32,958 bases of DNA from Acidovorax sp. CCYZU-2555. Lineage in GTDB: Bacteria; Pseudomonadota; Gammaproteobacteria; Burkholderiales; Burkholderiaceae_C. The position numbers and the translations under genes are program-made. Under the pieces are notes generated by a model, which was given only the letters and a program-made list of their open reading frames with translations, did not search any database and had not been told where the DNA came from. Position 1 is the stretch's first letter. Each line of letters begins with the position of its first letter. Of the stretch, positions 7,640 through 14,151 are shown piece after piece. The DNA lies in NCBI RefSeq assembly GCF_018413525.1, contig NZ_JAHCDD010000068.1:1-32958 (forward strand), given 5' to 3'.

Positions 7640-8080
7640 ATGAAAGCAATCTGCATCCTGGCCCTTGCGGCCCTCACTGCCTCGCTTCCGGCTGCGGCCC
7701 AGTTTGCCAAGAAAGACGATGCGATTGACTATCGCCAGTCAGCCTTGAGCGTCATGGCCACGCATTTCGGCAGCCTGGGCGCAATGGCCAAGGGCGACGT
7801 GCCCTACGATGCCAAGGCGGCCCAGGAGAACGCGGACATCGTGGTGTTCATGTCCCGACTGCCCTGGGCAGGCTTTGGGCCCGGCACCGAAGGCGGCAAG
7901 GCCAAGCCCAATGTCTGGACGGAAAATGCCAAGTTCAAGGAGCTCGCGGGCAAGATGGAGGGCGAGGCCGTGAAACTCGCCGCTGCGGCAAAGCAGGGCG
8001 ATGTCGCCAGCCTCAAGGCCGCGTTCGGCGCCACGGCCGGCAGCTGCAAGGCCTGCCACGACAGCTTCCGCAATCGTTGA
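7640..8080 (+). CDS. Cytochrome c' (class II c-type cytochrome)
   Basis: 146 residues. An N-terminal signal peptide (MKAICILALAALTASLPAAA, cut before Gln21) sends it to the periplasm. The haem motif CKACH is 136-140, near the C terminus as in class II cytochromes, with the proximal His140. The rest is the expected four-helix bundle (YRQSALSVMATHFGSLGAMA; the Trp-containing segment SRLPWAGFGPGTE). Cytochromes c' bind NO and CO at five-coordinate haem and are linked to NO tolerance. Divergent from the cytochrome b561 gene, which may supply electrons. Confidence 0.95.
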   Translation: MKAICILALAALTASLPAAAQFAKKDDAIDYRQSALSVMATHFGSLGAMAKGDVPYDAKAAQENADIVVFMSRLPWAGFGPGTEGGKAKPNVWTENAKFKELAGKMEGEAVKLAAAAKQGDVASLKAAFGATAGSCKACHDSFRNR

Positions 8081-8092
8081 TCGCAGTCATTC

Positions 8093-8136
8093 ATGAAAAA
8101 ACGCCCGGGGCTTGCAGCCTGCGGGCGTTTTTTCAT
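8093..8136. terminator. Bidirectional terminator between cytochrome c' and the TlpA-like gene
   Basis: Arms atgaaaaaacgcccg (8093-8107) and cgggcgttttttcat (8122-8136) are a perfect 15-base inverted repeat with a 14-base loop and T6 on both strands. It serves the two convergent genes. Confidence 0.94.
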
Positions 8137-8150
8137 GGGATGTTCGGGAT

Positions 8151-8654
8151 TCAGGCTTCAGCCAGCAGCTTTTCTATGAGCTTGTGCAATTCGGCGAAGT
8201 CGGGCGCGCCGATATAGCGTTTGACGATTTCACCGCGCTTGTTGACGATGAACGTGGACGGCGTGAGCTGCACATCGCCCCATTGCTTGGCGACCGCGCC
8301 TGTGTTGTCGATGGCGACCTTGAACGGCAGCTGGCGGCTTTGCGCGAAGTTCACCACGTAGCTTGGCGGGTCGTAGCTCATGGCCACGGCCACGGTTTCA
8401 AAGCCTTGCGGCTGGTACTTCTTGTAGGTGGCAATGATCTCCGGCATCTCGGCGACACAGGTGGTGCAGCTCGTTGCCCAGAAGTTGACCAGCGTCACCT
8501 TGCCGTGCATGTCGGCCGTGGTTTTCTGGCTGCCGTCGAGCAGCACGAACGTCGATGAGGGCGCGGGGCTGCTGCCGGCATTCAGATAAATGAAGCCGCC
8601 AACGCCTGCGACGGCGGCAAGCGCCACGCCTGCGATCCATGTTTTGATAGCCAT
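8151..8654 (-). CDS. TlpA/ResA-type membrane-anchored thioredoxin-fold protein
   Basis: 167 residues from the ATG at 8654 (MAIKTWIAGVALAAVAGVGG); the frame is open further upstream but the extra part is not conserved-looking. One N-terminal membrane helix or uncleaved signal (5-24) puts the domain in the periplasm. Thioredoxin fold with VNFWATSCTTCVAEMPE; the active-site pair is CTTC, where many TlpA proteins have CPPC, and the cis-proline comes in QLTPSTFIVNKRGEI. Such proteins reduce disulfides, for example in apocytochrome c or CuA assembly. The neighbouring cytochrome c' gene agrees with a role in cytochrome maturation, which is inference. Confidence 0.93.
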   Translation of the reverse strand: MAIKTWIAGVALAAVAGVGGFIYLNAGSSPAPSSTFVLLDGSQKTTADMHGKVTLVNFWATSCTTCVAEMPEIIATYKKYQPQGFETVAVAMSYDPPSYVVNFAQSRQLPFKVAIDNTGAVAKQWGDVQLTPSTFIVNKRGEIVKRYIGAPDFAELHKLIEKLLAEA

Positions 8655-8832
8655 GTGTGGATTGTGCCCAAAGCTGCCGGGAATCCGGAGGTCAGGGGTT
8701 ATGAGTGCAAGCTGTTCGGAAAGTTCACACCGGACGGCTGTGTCGCGGTTGACCGCCGTCAAAGCTTGGCGCATGGTTTGTTCGCCATGGACGGGGCGCA
8801 CGCCATAATGCCGTACATCCCTTCATCACTCC

Positions 8833-9279
8833 ATGAACACGCGCATTCTTCTCATCACCCATGCTCCGCTGGCGCAGGCACTGCGCGAGTGCGCGCTGCA
8901 TGTGTTTGCCGACAGCGCCGACGATGTGCTGGCGCTCGACATCTACGCCGATGAAAGCCCCGAAGATTCGCTCGCCCGTGCGAGCGCGCTGCTGGGGGAC
9001 AGCGCGGCGTCCGTGCTGGTGCTCACCGATGTGTTCGGCGCGACGCCTTGCAACGTGGCCCAGCGCCTCGTTGCGGGCCGCGCCGCCCAGCTCGTGGCTG
9101 GCGTGAACCTGCCCATGCTGTTGCGTGCCGTGAGCTATCGCCATGAAACGCTGGACGCCGTCGCGGCGCGCGCCGTGGTCGGCGGTATCCAGGGAGTGAT
9201 GGCGGTTGCCGCCGCTCCATTGCAGAACCAGAATTTCCGTTCTTTCCATGATCAAGACCACCATCACCATCAGCAATAA
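8833..9279 (+). CDS. PTS EIIA component, mannose (ManX) type
   Basis: 148 residues. The mannose-type EIIA fold begins MNTRILLITHAPLAQALREC; His10 is the phosphorylated histidine. The segment VLVLTDVFGATPCNVAQRL matches the DxFGATP signature of the family. The gene overlaps ptsH by 32 bases, and this overlap encodes the odd His-rich C terminus HDQDHHHHQQ. No EIIB, EIIC or EIID gene is nearby, so in this group the protein is thought to serve regulation rather than sugar uptake. Confidence 0.93.
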   Translation: MNTRILLITHAPLAQALRECALHVFADSADDVLALDIYADESPEDSLARASALLGDSAASVLVLTDVFGATPCNVAQRLVAGRAAQLVAGVNLPMLLRAVSYRHETLDAVAARAVVGGIQGVMAVAAAPLQNQNFRSFHDQDHHHHQQ

Positions 9280-9517
9280 GCTGGGCCTGCATGCGCGGGC
9301 GTCGGCAAAGCTCACCAAACTCGCGGGCGGCTATCCCTGCGAAGTGTGGATGACCAAGGGCGAGCGGCGCATCAACGCCAAGAGCATCATGGGCGTGATG
9401 ATGCTCGCCGCGGGCATTGGTTCGCAGGTGGAGCTGGAAACCTCGGGTGAACGCGAGCAGGAAGCCATGGATGCGCTGCTGGCGTTGATCAACGACAAGT
9501 TCGGCGAAGGACAATGA
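9248..9517 (+). CDS. ptsH: Phosphocarrier protein HPr
   Basis: 89 residues from the ATG at 9248 (MIKTTITISNKLGLHARASA). His15 in GLHARASAKL is the site phosphorylated by Enzyme I, and Ser46 in AKSIMGVMML is the site used by HPr kinase in bacteria that have it. The frame is open upstream to 9206, but HPr proteins start at this Met. Starts inside the EIIA gene, so translation is probably coupled. It passes phosphate from Enzyme I to the EIIA encoded upstream. Confidence 0.97.
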   Translation: MIKTTITISNKLGLHARASAKLTKLAGGYPCEVWMTKGERRINAKSIMGVMMLAAGIGSQVELETSGEREQEAMDALLALINDKFGEGQ

Positions 9518-9520
9518 AGT

Positions 9521-9676
9521 TGACAAGCACCCCCTGAGCCGCTTCGCGGCTTGGGCCGCCCCGGCTTCCCCCTCTCAACCTTCGGTGGAGGGGGGCGGCC
9601 GGCCAGGCACGGCACCGTCGCTGCGGGGCGGCCCTTGCTCGGTGCCCCCGCGCTGGGCCGCGCCGGTTTCAGGTGG
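9521..9676. repeat. GC-rich intergenic repeat of the Comamonadaceae type between ptsH and ptsI
   Basis: A run of nested inverted repeats: agccgc/gcggct (9537-9542 with 9546-9551), a C-rich/G-rich pair ccccctc..gaggggg (about 9568-9595), and ggcaccg/cggtgcc (9611-9617 with 9640-9646). The order 'ccccctgagccgcttcgcggc', a C-rich block, its G-rich complement and a 'gcggggcggccctt' block recalls a repeat scattered between genes in Acidovorax-like genomes (from memory). No coding potential. Only one copy is in the window, so repetition itself cannot be shown here. Confidence 0.55.
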
Positions 9677-9722
9677 CAAGCCCAGGTGTCTTGGATACTT
9701 GTATGACTGAAGGACAGTCCGG

Positions 9723-11474
9723 ATGACGTTTGCAATTCATGGCCTGGCAGTCTCCCGCGGCATTGCCATCGGGCGGGCGGTGCTGGTGAGCTCGAGCCGC
9801 ATCGAGGTGCAGCACTATTTCATTGGCGCGGCCGAAGTGCAGGCCGAGGTCGAGCGCGCGCGCACGGCGCGCCATGCGGTCATCGAGGAGCTGCAGCGCC
9901 TGCAGACCGAGATGCCGCACGATGCGCCGGCGGAGCTCGACGCGCTGCTCGACGTGCACCTGATGCTGCTGCAGGACGAGTCGCTGGTGCATGGCGTCGA
10001 ACAGTGGATCTGCGAGCGCCTGTACAACGCAGAGTGGGCGCTTACCACGCAGTTGGAGGCCATTTCTCGACAGTTCGATGAGATGGAAGATGATTACCTG
10101 CGCGAGCGCAAGGCCGATCTGGAGCAGGTGGTGGACCGCATTTTGCGCCACCTCAAAGGCGTGGCCAGCCCCGTTCCGCCTTCGCGCCCTGTGCTGCCTG
10201 GCGCCGCGCCCGAGCTGCCGCTGATCCTGGTCGCCCAGGACCTGGCGCCGGCCGACATGCTGCATTTCAAGACCAGCGTGTTCGTGGGTTTTGTGACCGC
10301 CGTCGGCGGGCGGACTTCGCACACCGCGATCGTCGCGCGCAGCATGGACATACCGGCCGTGGTCGGCGCGCGCGCCGCAGGGCAACTGGTGCGCCCGGAC
10401 GACTGGCTGATCATCGACGGCAATGCGGGCGTGGTGATTGTTGACCCATCGCCCGCGATTCTTGCCGAATACGAAATGCGCCAGCGCGAGACCGCGCGCG
10501 AGCGCGAATGCCTGACGTTGCTGCGACACACGCCCGCAGTGACGCTCGACGGGCTGGAGATCGAACTGCTGGCCAATATCGAGCAGCCCGGCGACGGCCC
10601 GGCCGCATTGCAGGCCGGTGCCCAGGGCGTGGGGCTGTTTCGCAGCGAATTCCTGTTCATGGGGCGCAACGGCCCCATGCCTGGCGAGGAAGAGCAGTAC
10701 CTGGCCTATCGCCAGGCTGTCGAAGGCATGCAGGGTCGGCCTGTGACCATACGCACCATCGATGTGGGCGCGGACAAGCCGCTTGACAAGGCTCAGGCCA
10801 AGGAATACTCGCTCAATCCCGCGCTGGGCCTGCGGGCGATACGCTGGAGCCTGGCCGACCCGAGCATGTTCCGCACGCAGTTGCGCGCCGTGCTGCGCGC
10901 CGCCGTGCACGGGCCCGTGAGCCTGCTGTTTCCCATGCTGGCCCACCAGCGCGAAATCGAGCAGACGCTGGCCCAGGTCGATCTGGCGCGCGCCGAACTC
11001 GATGCGCGCGGCATGGCCCATGGCGCGGTGCAGCTGGGCGCGATGATAGAAATTCCCGCAGCGGCGCTGATGGTGCGCATGTTTCTGCGCTATTTCGACT
11101 TCCTGTCGATAGGCACCAATGACCTGATCCAGTACACGTTGGCGATCGACCGTGCCGACGAAGCCGTCGCCCATCTTTACGACCCGCTGCACCCGGCCGT
11201 GCTGCGTCTTGTCGCCGAAGTGATCGCCGAAGGGCGGCGTCAGGGCAAGAGCATTTGCGTGTGCGGCGAAGTGGCCGGCGATGTCTCCATGACGCGCCTG
11301 TTGCTGGGACTGGGCTTGCGCAGCTTCTCCATGCACCCGGCGCAGATCCTGGCCGTGAAGCAGGAAATACTGCAGGCCGACACCGGCCAGCTCGGCGCCT
11401 GGGCGCAGCAGGTGGTGTTGGCCGACGACCCCGCGGCCCTGCTGGAAGCTTGTCCCGCGCCGCCAAAGTCGTGA
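9723..11474 (+). CDS. ptsI: PTS Enzyme I (phosphoenolpyruvate-protein phosphotransferase)
   Basis: 583 residues, the normal length of Enzyme I. An N-terminal HPr-binding/His domain holds the active His200 in GGRTSHTAIVARSMDIP. The PEP-binding domain carries GLFRSEFLFMGR, the TNDLIQY segment and the C-terminal active-site cysteine in SICVCGEVAGD. It takes phosphate from PEP and gives it to HPr. It lacks the GAF domain of the nitrogen-type PtsP, so it is the ordinary Enzyme I. It is separated from ptsH by 205 bases containing an intergenic repeat; transcription from the EIIA promoter probably reads through. Confidence 0.97.
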   Translation: MTFAIHGLAVSRGIAIGRAVLVSSSRIEVQHYFIGAAEVQAEVERARTARHAVIEELQRLQTEMPHDAPAELDALLDVHLMLLQDESLVHGVEQWICERLYNAEWALTTQLEAISRQFDEMEDDYLRERKADLEQVVDRILRHLKGVASPVPPSRPVLPGAAPELPLILVAQDLAPADMLHFKTSVFVGFVTAVGGRTSHTAIVARSMDIPAVVGARAAGQLVRPDDWLIIDGNAGVVIVDPSPAILAEYEMRQRETARERECLTLLRHTPAVTLDGLEIELLANIEQPGDGPAALQAGAQGVGLFRSEFLFMGRNGPMPGEEEQYLAYRQAVEGMQGRPVTIRTIDVGADKPLDKAQAKEYSLNPALGLRAIRWSLADPSMFRTQLRAVLRAAVHGPVSLLFPMLAHQREIEQTLAQVDLARAELDARGMAHGAVQLGAMIEIPAAALMVRMFLRYFDFLSIGTNDLIQYTLAIDRADEAVAHLYDPLHPAVLRLVAEVIAEGRRQGKSICVCGEVAGDVSMTRLLLGLGLRSFSMHPAQILAVKQEILQADTGQLGAWAQQVVLADDPAALLEACPAPPKS

Positions 11475-11508
11475 AACTGCGCTCATCCACATTCTTTTGA
11501 AAAATAAC

Positions 11509-11538
11509 TGAGATTGGTTCTCATTCACGTGTTATGAT
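11509..11538 (+). promoter_or_regulatory. Fur-box-like operator with -10 box
   Basis: tgagattggttctcatt (11509-11525) differs from the idealised Fur palindrome TGAGAATGATTCTCATT at two of 17 positions. A -10 box TATGAT (11533-11538) follows eight bases later; a -35 hexamer is weak and would lie under the palindrome. This is the expected layout for repression by iron-loaded Fur. Predicted transcription start about 11545. No gene for iron metabolism follows. Confidence 0.55.
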
Positions 11539-11665
11539 TCAACCACTGACGCAGCACATATCCTGGTGGGACAAGTGCTCCGCTAGTTTCAGTTTCATCG
11601 TGGGGCGACTCGTGGGCCTGTTAAGCCTTCAGTCGTTTTTTGCCAGCCAGCGGCTCGCCGGTTAG
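11534..11665 (+). CDS. Possible 43-residue microprotein, doubtful
   Basis: ATG at 11534 to TAG at 11663-11665 reads MIQPLTQHISWWDKCSASF and continues with a mostly hydrophobic stretch (FIVGRLVGLLSLQSFFA), ending SQRLAG. A short amphipathic or membrane peptide is conceivable. Against it: no Shine-Dalgarno sequence, the ATG overlaps the -10 box, and the first terminator hairpin lies inside the frame. I list it because the same DNA is the candidate small RNA and the two readings must be told apart. Confidence 0.2.
   Translation: MIQPLTQHISWWDKCSASFSFIVGRLVGLLSLQSFFASQRLAG
11545..11641 (+). ncRNA. Candidate iron-regulated small RNA (about 97 nt)
   Basis: The interval between the Fur-box promoter and the first terminator is 97 bases. 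It can fold into a 5' hairpin (agcac 11553-11557 with gtgct 11575-11579, inner tcc/gga) and a single-stranded middle (about 11580-11604), then the terminator stem with a U6 tail, which is the normal form of an Hfq-dependent small RNA. Fur-repressed small RNAs (RyhB, PrrF, NrrF) spare iron in other proteobacteria; no sequence similarity to them is claimed. The alternative is a short coding transcript (see 11534-11665). Confidence 0.4.
11605..11641 (+). terminator. Intrinsic terminator of the candidate small RNA
   Basis: Outer stem gcgact (11605-11610) / agtcgt (11631-11636) including one G-T pair, inner stem gggc (11614-11617) / gcct (11625-11628), 7-base loop, then six T (11636-11641). Confidence 0.65.
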
Positions 11666-11695
11666 CCAGGCTTTTTTTGATGAAACGCAACGAAG

Positions 11696-11723
11696 AAAGC
11701 CTTCCAATTTGGAAGGCTTTTTT
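11696..11723 (+). terminator. Strong intrinsic terminator, third T-run in the ptsI-lipA gap
   Basis: Perfect stem aaagccttcc (11696-11705) / ggaaggcttt (11711-11720), 5-base loop, six T (11718-11723). It can end ptsI read-through or a longer form of the small transcript. A T-run at 11672-11678 with a weak stem lies just before it. Confidence 0.88.
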
Positions 11724-11773
11724 GTTTATGGGGTGGCGCCAAAGCAGCTTGGCGAGGCCCGTTTGAGCGGGGA

Positions 11774-11804
11774 CGTTCATCCTTAGGCGCTGCCAGGATG
11801 AACG
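11774..11804. other. Perfect 10-base inverted repeat downstream of lipA
   Basis: cgttcatcct (11774-11783) and aggatgaacg (11795-11804) around an 11-base loop. No T-run on either strand, so not a canonical terminator; it could stabilise the 3' end of lipA mRNA, which would read through it on the minus strand. Confidence 0.5.
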
Positions 11805-11860
11805 CAGGGCTGCGGGAGCCACCTGCAAATCAGGCGCGGCTGCGGCCACATAGACACCGC

Positions 11861-12847
11861 TCAGGAAGCGGCCAGCACCCCGTGTGCCTGTTCGTCCGCA
11901 TGGTAGCTCGAGCGCACCATGGCGCCCACAGCCGCGTGGCTGAAGCCCATCTTGTAGGCTTCTTCCTCGAACATCTTGAAAGTGTCGGGGTGCACATAGC
12001 GGCGCACCGGCAGATGGCTGTTCGACGGCGACAGGTACTGGCCTATGGTCAGCATGTCGATGTCGTGCGCGCGCATGTCGCGCATGACCTGCAGGATTTC
12101 CTCGTCGGTCTCGCCCAGGCCCACCATGATGCCGCTCTTGGTCGGCACGCTGGGGTGCAAGGCCTTGAATTTCTTCAGCAGGTTCAGGCTGAACTGGTAG
12201 TCGGAGCCGGGGCGCGCTTCCTTGTAGAGGCGGGGCGCGGTTTCGAGGTTGTGGTTCATCACGTCGGGCGGAGCCGACTTGAGGATCTCGAGCGCGCGGT
12301 CATCGCGGCCGCGGAAATCGGGCACAAGGATCTCGATCTGCGTATTTGGCGACAGTTCGCGGATGTTCTTGATGCATTCGACGAAATGGCCGCTGCCGCC
12401 GTCGCGCAGGTCATCGCGGTCGACGCTGGTGATCACCACGTACTTGAGGCGCAGCTGGGCAATGGTCTTGGCCAGGTTCAGCGGTTCGTCGACATCAAGC
12501 GGATCGGGGCGGCCGTGGCCCACATCGCAGAACGGGCAGCGGCGCGTGCACTTGTCGCCCATGATCATGAACGTTGCCGTGCCCTTGCCGAAGCATTCGC
12601 CGATGTTGGGGCAGCTGGCTTCCTCGCAGACGGTGTGCAGCTTGTTTTCGCGCAGGATGTCCTTGATTTCGTAGAAGCGCGTGGTCGGCGAGCCGGCCTT
12701 GACGCGGATCCACTCCGGCTTCTTCAGCACTTCGCCGTGCTCGACCTTGATGGGAATGCGCGACAGCTTGGCCGCGGCCTTTTGTTTGGCCAGCGGGTTG
12801 TAGGTGGCTGCGGATTGCGCTTCGCGTACGACGTCTGTGGTGCTCAT
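11861..12847 (-). CDS. lipA: Lipoyl synthase
   Basis: 328 residues. Radical-SAM enzyme that inserts two sulfurs into octanoyl groups on the E2 subunits of 2-oxoacid dehydrogenases and on GcvH. Both iron-sulfur clusters are visible: the auxiliary cluster ligands Cys74, Cys79 and Cys85 ([12 protein letters not shown]) and the radical-SAM ligands Cys100, Cys104 and Cys107 (CTRRCPFC). The C-terminal RSSYHAD carries the serine ligand of the auxiliary cluster. The ATG lies 12 bases after the lipB stop. As a double 4Fe-4S enzyme its need for iron is high, of interest next to the Fur-box locus at its 3' side. Confidence 0.98.
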   Translation of the reverse strand: MSTTDVVREAQSAATYNPLAKQKAAAKLSRIPIKVEHGEVLKKPEWIRVKAGSPTTRFYEIKDILRENKLHTVCEEASCPNIGECFGKGTATFMIMGDKCTRRCPFCDVGHGRPDPLDVDEPLNLAKTIAQLRLKYVVITSVDRDDLRDGGSGHFVECIKNIRELSPNTQIEILVPDFRGRDDRALEILKSAPPDVMNHNLETAPRLYKEARPGSDYQFSLNLLKKFKALHPSVPTKSGIMVGLGETDEEILQVMRDMRAHDIDMLTIGQYLSPSNSHLPVRRYVHPDTFKMFEEEAYKMGFSHAAVGAMVRSSYHADEQAHGVLAAS

Positions 12848-12859
12848 GGCTCTTGTTTC

Positions 12860-13573
12860 TCAGGGGGCGAGCCGGATTTCCAGCTGTCGGCCAAGCACAT
12901 GCGCAGCCTCGTCCCAGGTTGTCTGGACACCGATTGTAGAAAGATCCACGCTGGGCAGCCCGGCATAGCCACAAGGATTGATGCGCGAATAGGGTTCGAG
13001 GTCCATTGCGACGTTCAACGCCAGACCGTGGTAGGTGCAATGGCGGCTGACTTTGATGCCCAATGCGGCGATCTTTCCCAGGCCGCTGAAGTCGGGTGCG
13101 GGCGCCGGGCTGCCGGGCTCGCGCAGCTGTGGGCGCTGGGGCAGCATGGCGTGGCTGGTCGGGTCGTCGAGGCGCACATAGATGCCGGGCGCGCCCGCGA
13201 CGCGGTGGCCCGTGACGCCGAAATGCGCGAGCGTGCGGATCACGGCTTCCTCGAGGCGGTAGACGTATTCCTTGACGAAATAACCGCGGCGCTGCAGATC
13301 GAGCAAGGGGTAGGCGACGACCTGGCCCGGGCCGTGGTAGGTCACCTGGCCGCCGCGGTTGGTCGCCACCACAGGGATGTCGCCCGGCAGCAGCAAATGG
13401 TCGGCCTTGCCGGCCAGGCCTTGCGTGAAATGCGGCGCGTGCTCGCAAATCCACAGCGAATCAGGCGTGTCCGCGCTGCGCTGCTGCGTGAGGTCCTGCA
13501 TGGCCTGGACCGTGGCCTGGTAGTCGGTACGGCCCAGCAGCCGCGTGTCCAGCGCGAGGCCAGGCGCGCTCAC
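12860..13573 (-). CDS. lipB: Octanoyltransferase LipB
   Basis: 237 residues from a GTG whose GTGA overlaps the stop of the DUF493 gene, which supports this start. LipB moves octanoate from acyl carrier protein to lipoyl domains, the step before LipA. The signature [12 protein letters not shown] is at 73-84; the catalytic pair is Lys167 (GKIAALG) and Cys179 ([10 protein letters not shown]). Between about residues 137 and 163 is a Pro-rich insertion ([17 protein letters not shown]) longer than in E. coli LipB. Middle gene of a three-gene operon. Confidence 0.97.
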   Translation of the reverse strand: MSAPGLALDTRLLGRTDYQATVQAMQDLTQQRSADTPDSLWICEHAPHFTQGLAGKADHLLLPGDIPVVATNRGGQVTYHGPGQVVAYPLLDLQRRGYFVKEYVYRLEEAVIRTLAHFGVTGHRVAGAPGIYVRLDDPTSHAMLPQRPQLREPGSPAPAPDFSGLGKIAALGIKVSRHCTYHGLALNVAMDLEPYSRINPCGYAGLPSVDLSTIGVQTTWDEAAHVLGRQLEIRLAP

Positions 13574-13896
13574 AGGACTACTTTGACGTGGGGATCGGAG
13601 GTCAAAGCCATGTACAGGCTGTCGAGTTGTTCGCGGCTGGTGGCCGTGACGGTGATGGTCACGCCCAGATACTTGCCGGTGCTGCTGGGGCGCAGCTCCA
13701 CGGTGCTGGCGTCGAACGCCGGGTCGAACTGACGCGCAATGGTGGTGATCGACGAGACCAGATGCTCATGCTGCAGGCCCATGACCTTGATCGGGAACAG
13801 CGACGGGTACTCGATCAGCGAGTCCTTGCGCGCGGTGGCGTCGTCGTCGGCGCCAATGACGCTGGCGGAGGGGGAGATGGGAGTTGACGAGCTCAT
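13570..13896 (-). CDS. DUF493 (YbeD-family) protein
   Basis: 108 residues from the ATG at 13896; the frame also opens at a TTG at 13911. A small ferredoxin-like fold typical of DUF493: [20 protein letters not shown] and [20 protein letters not shown], ending SDPHVKVVL. The N-terminal 25 residues are Ser/Ala-rich and variable. The family sits upstream of lipB in E. coli too (ybeD-lipB), so a link to lipoate metabolism is suspected, but its biochemical role is not established. The stop overlaps the lipB start by four bases. Confidence 0.92.
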   Translation of the reverse strand: MSSSTPISPSASVIGADDDATARKDSLIEYPSLFPIKVMGLQHEHLVSSITTIARQFDPAFDASTVELRPSSTGKYLGVTITVTATSREQLDSLYMALTSDPHVKVVL

Positions 13897-14074
13897 GACA
13901 GAGACTTTCAAAGGTTAATACCTTGTCGGGGCGGACGGTTATGCGGTAATGTTTCGCGGGTCTGGCGCAGCGCGAACGGAGCGAAAAAACCTATACGGAC
14001 CAAAGGCTTGCAAGCATTGTTGTGTGACCTGGTCATGACTGCTCGCAAACGCTAATTTTGGCCACACCCGTAAC

Positions 14075-14110
14075 AACCCCTATCTTACGGCAGGGGTTTT
14101 TACTTATAAT
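14075..14110 (+). promoter_or_regulatory. Hairpin with T-run directly before the atp -10 box
   Basis: aacccct (14075-14081) / aggggtt (14092-14098) with T5 (14097-14101), followed at once by a perfect -10 box TATAAT (14105-14110). No good -35 hexamer is seen at the right distance. The hairpin may be the end of a short upstream transcript or an operator-like dyad in the atp promoter. An 11-base palindrome TGACC-T-GGTCA lies upstream at 14025-14035. Confidence 0.5.
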
Positions 14111-14151
14111 CAGAGGCTTTGTGAAAGTTTCAGTCTGCGACAGGTTGCCAA

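Larger units (their letters stand above)
11475..11860. other. 386-base gene-free stretch between ptsI and lipA
   Basis: The genes on each side are convergent, yet the gap holds a plus-strand promoter region with a Fur-box-like palindrome (11509-11525), a transcript-sized interval, intrinsic terminators at 11605-11641 and 11696-11723 with another T-run at 11672-11678, a 43-codon open frame (11534-11665), and a perfect 10-base inverted repeat (11774-11783 with 11795-11804). No conserved protein-coding gene was recognised. Confidence 0.8.

Noticed and set aside
8747..8832. Promoter for the EIIA gene (CATAAT at 8804-8809 with TTCGCC at 8781-8786)
   Set aside because: Spacing is right, but the -35 matches only three of six bases, too weak to list as a feature.
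9669..11528. A 619-codon minus-strand frame across ptsI
   Set aside because: Antisense shadow; the plus strand encodes a full Enzyme I with both active-site motifs.
11495..11530. Minus-strand promoter over the Fur palindrome that would produce antisense RNA to ptsI
   Set aside because: No convincing -10 box was seen on that strand; the plus-strand arrangement with terminators is much better.
11595..11849. An 84-codon minus-strand frame in the ptsI-lipA gap
   Set aside because: No RBS, no recognisable family, and it runs through three T-runs and two hairpins that have clear transcript-end character.
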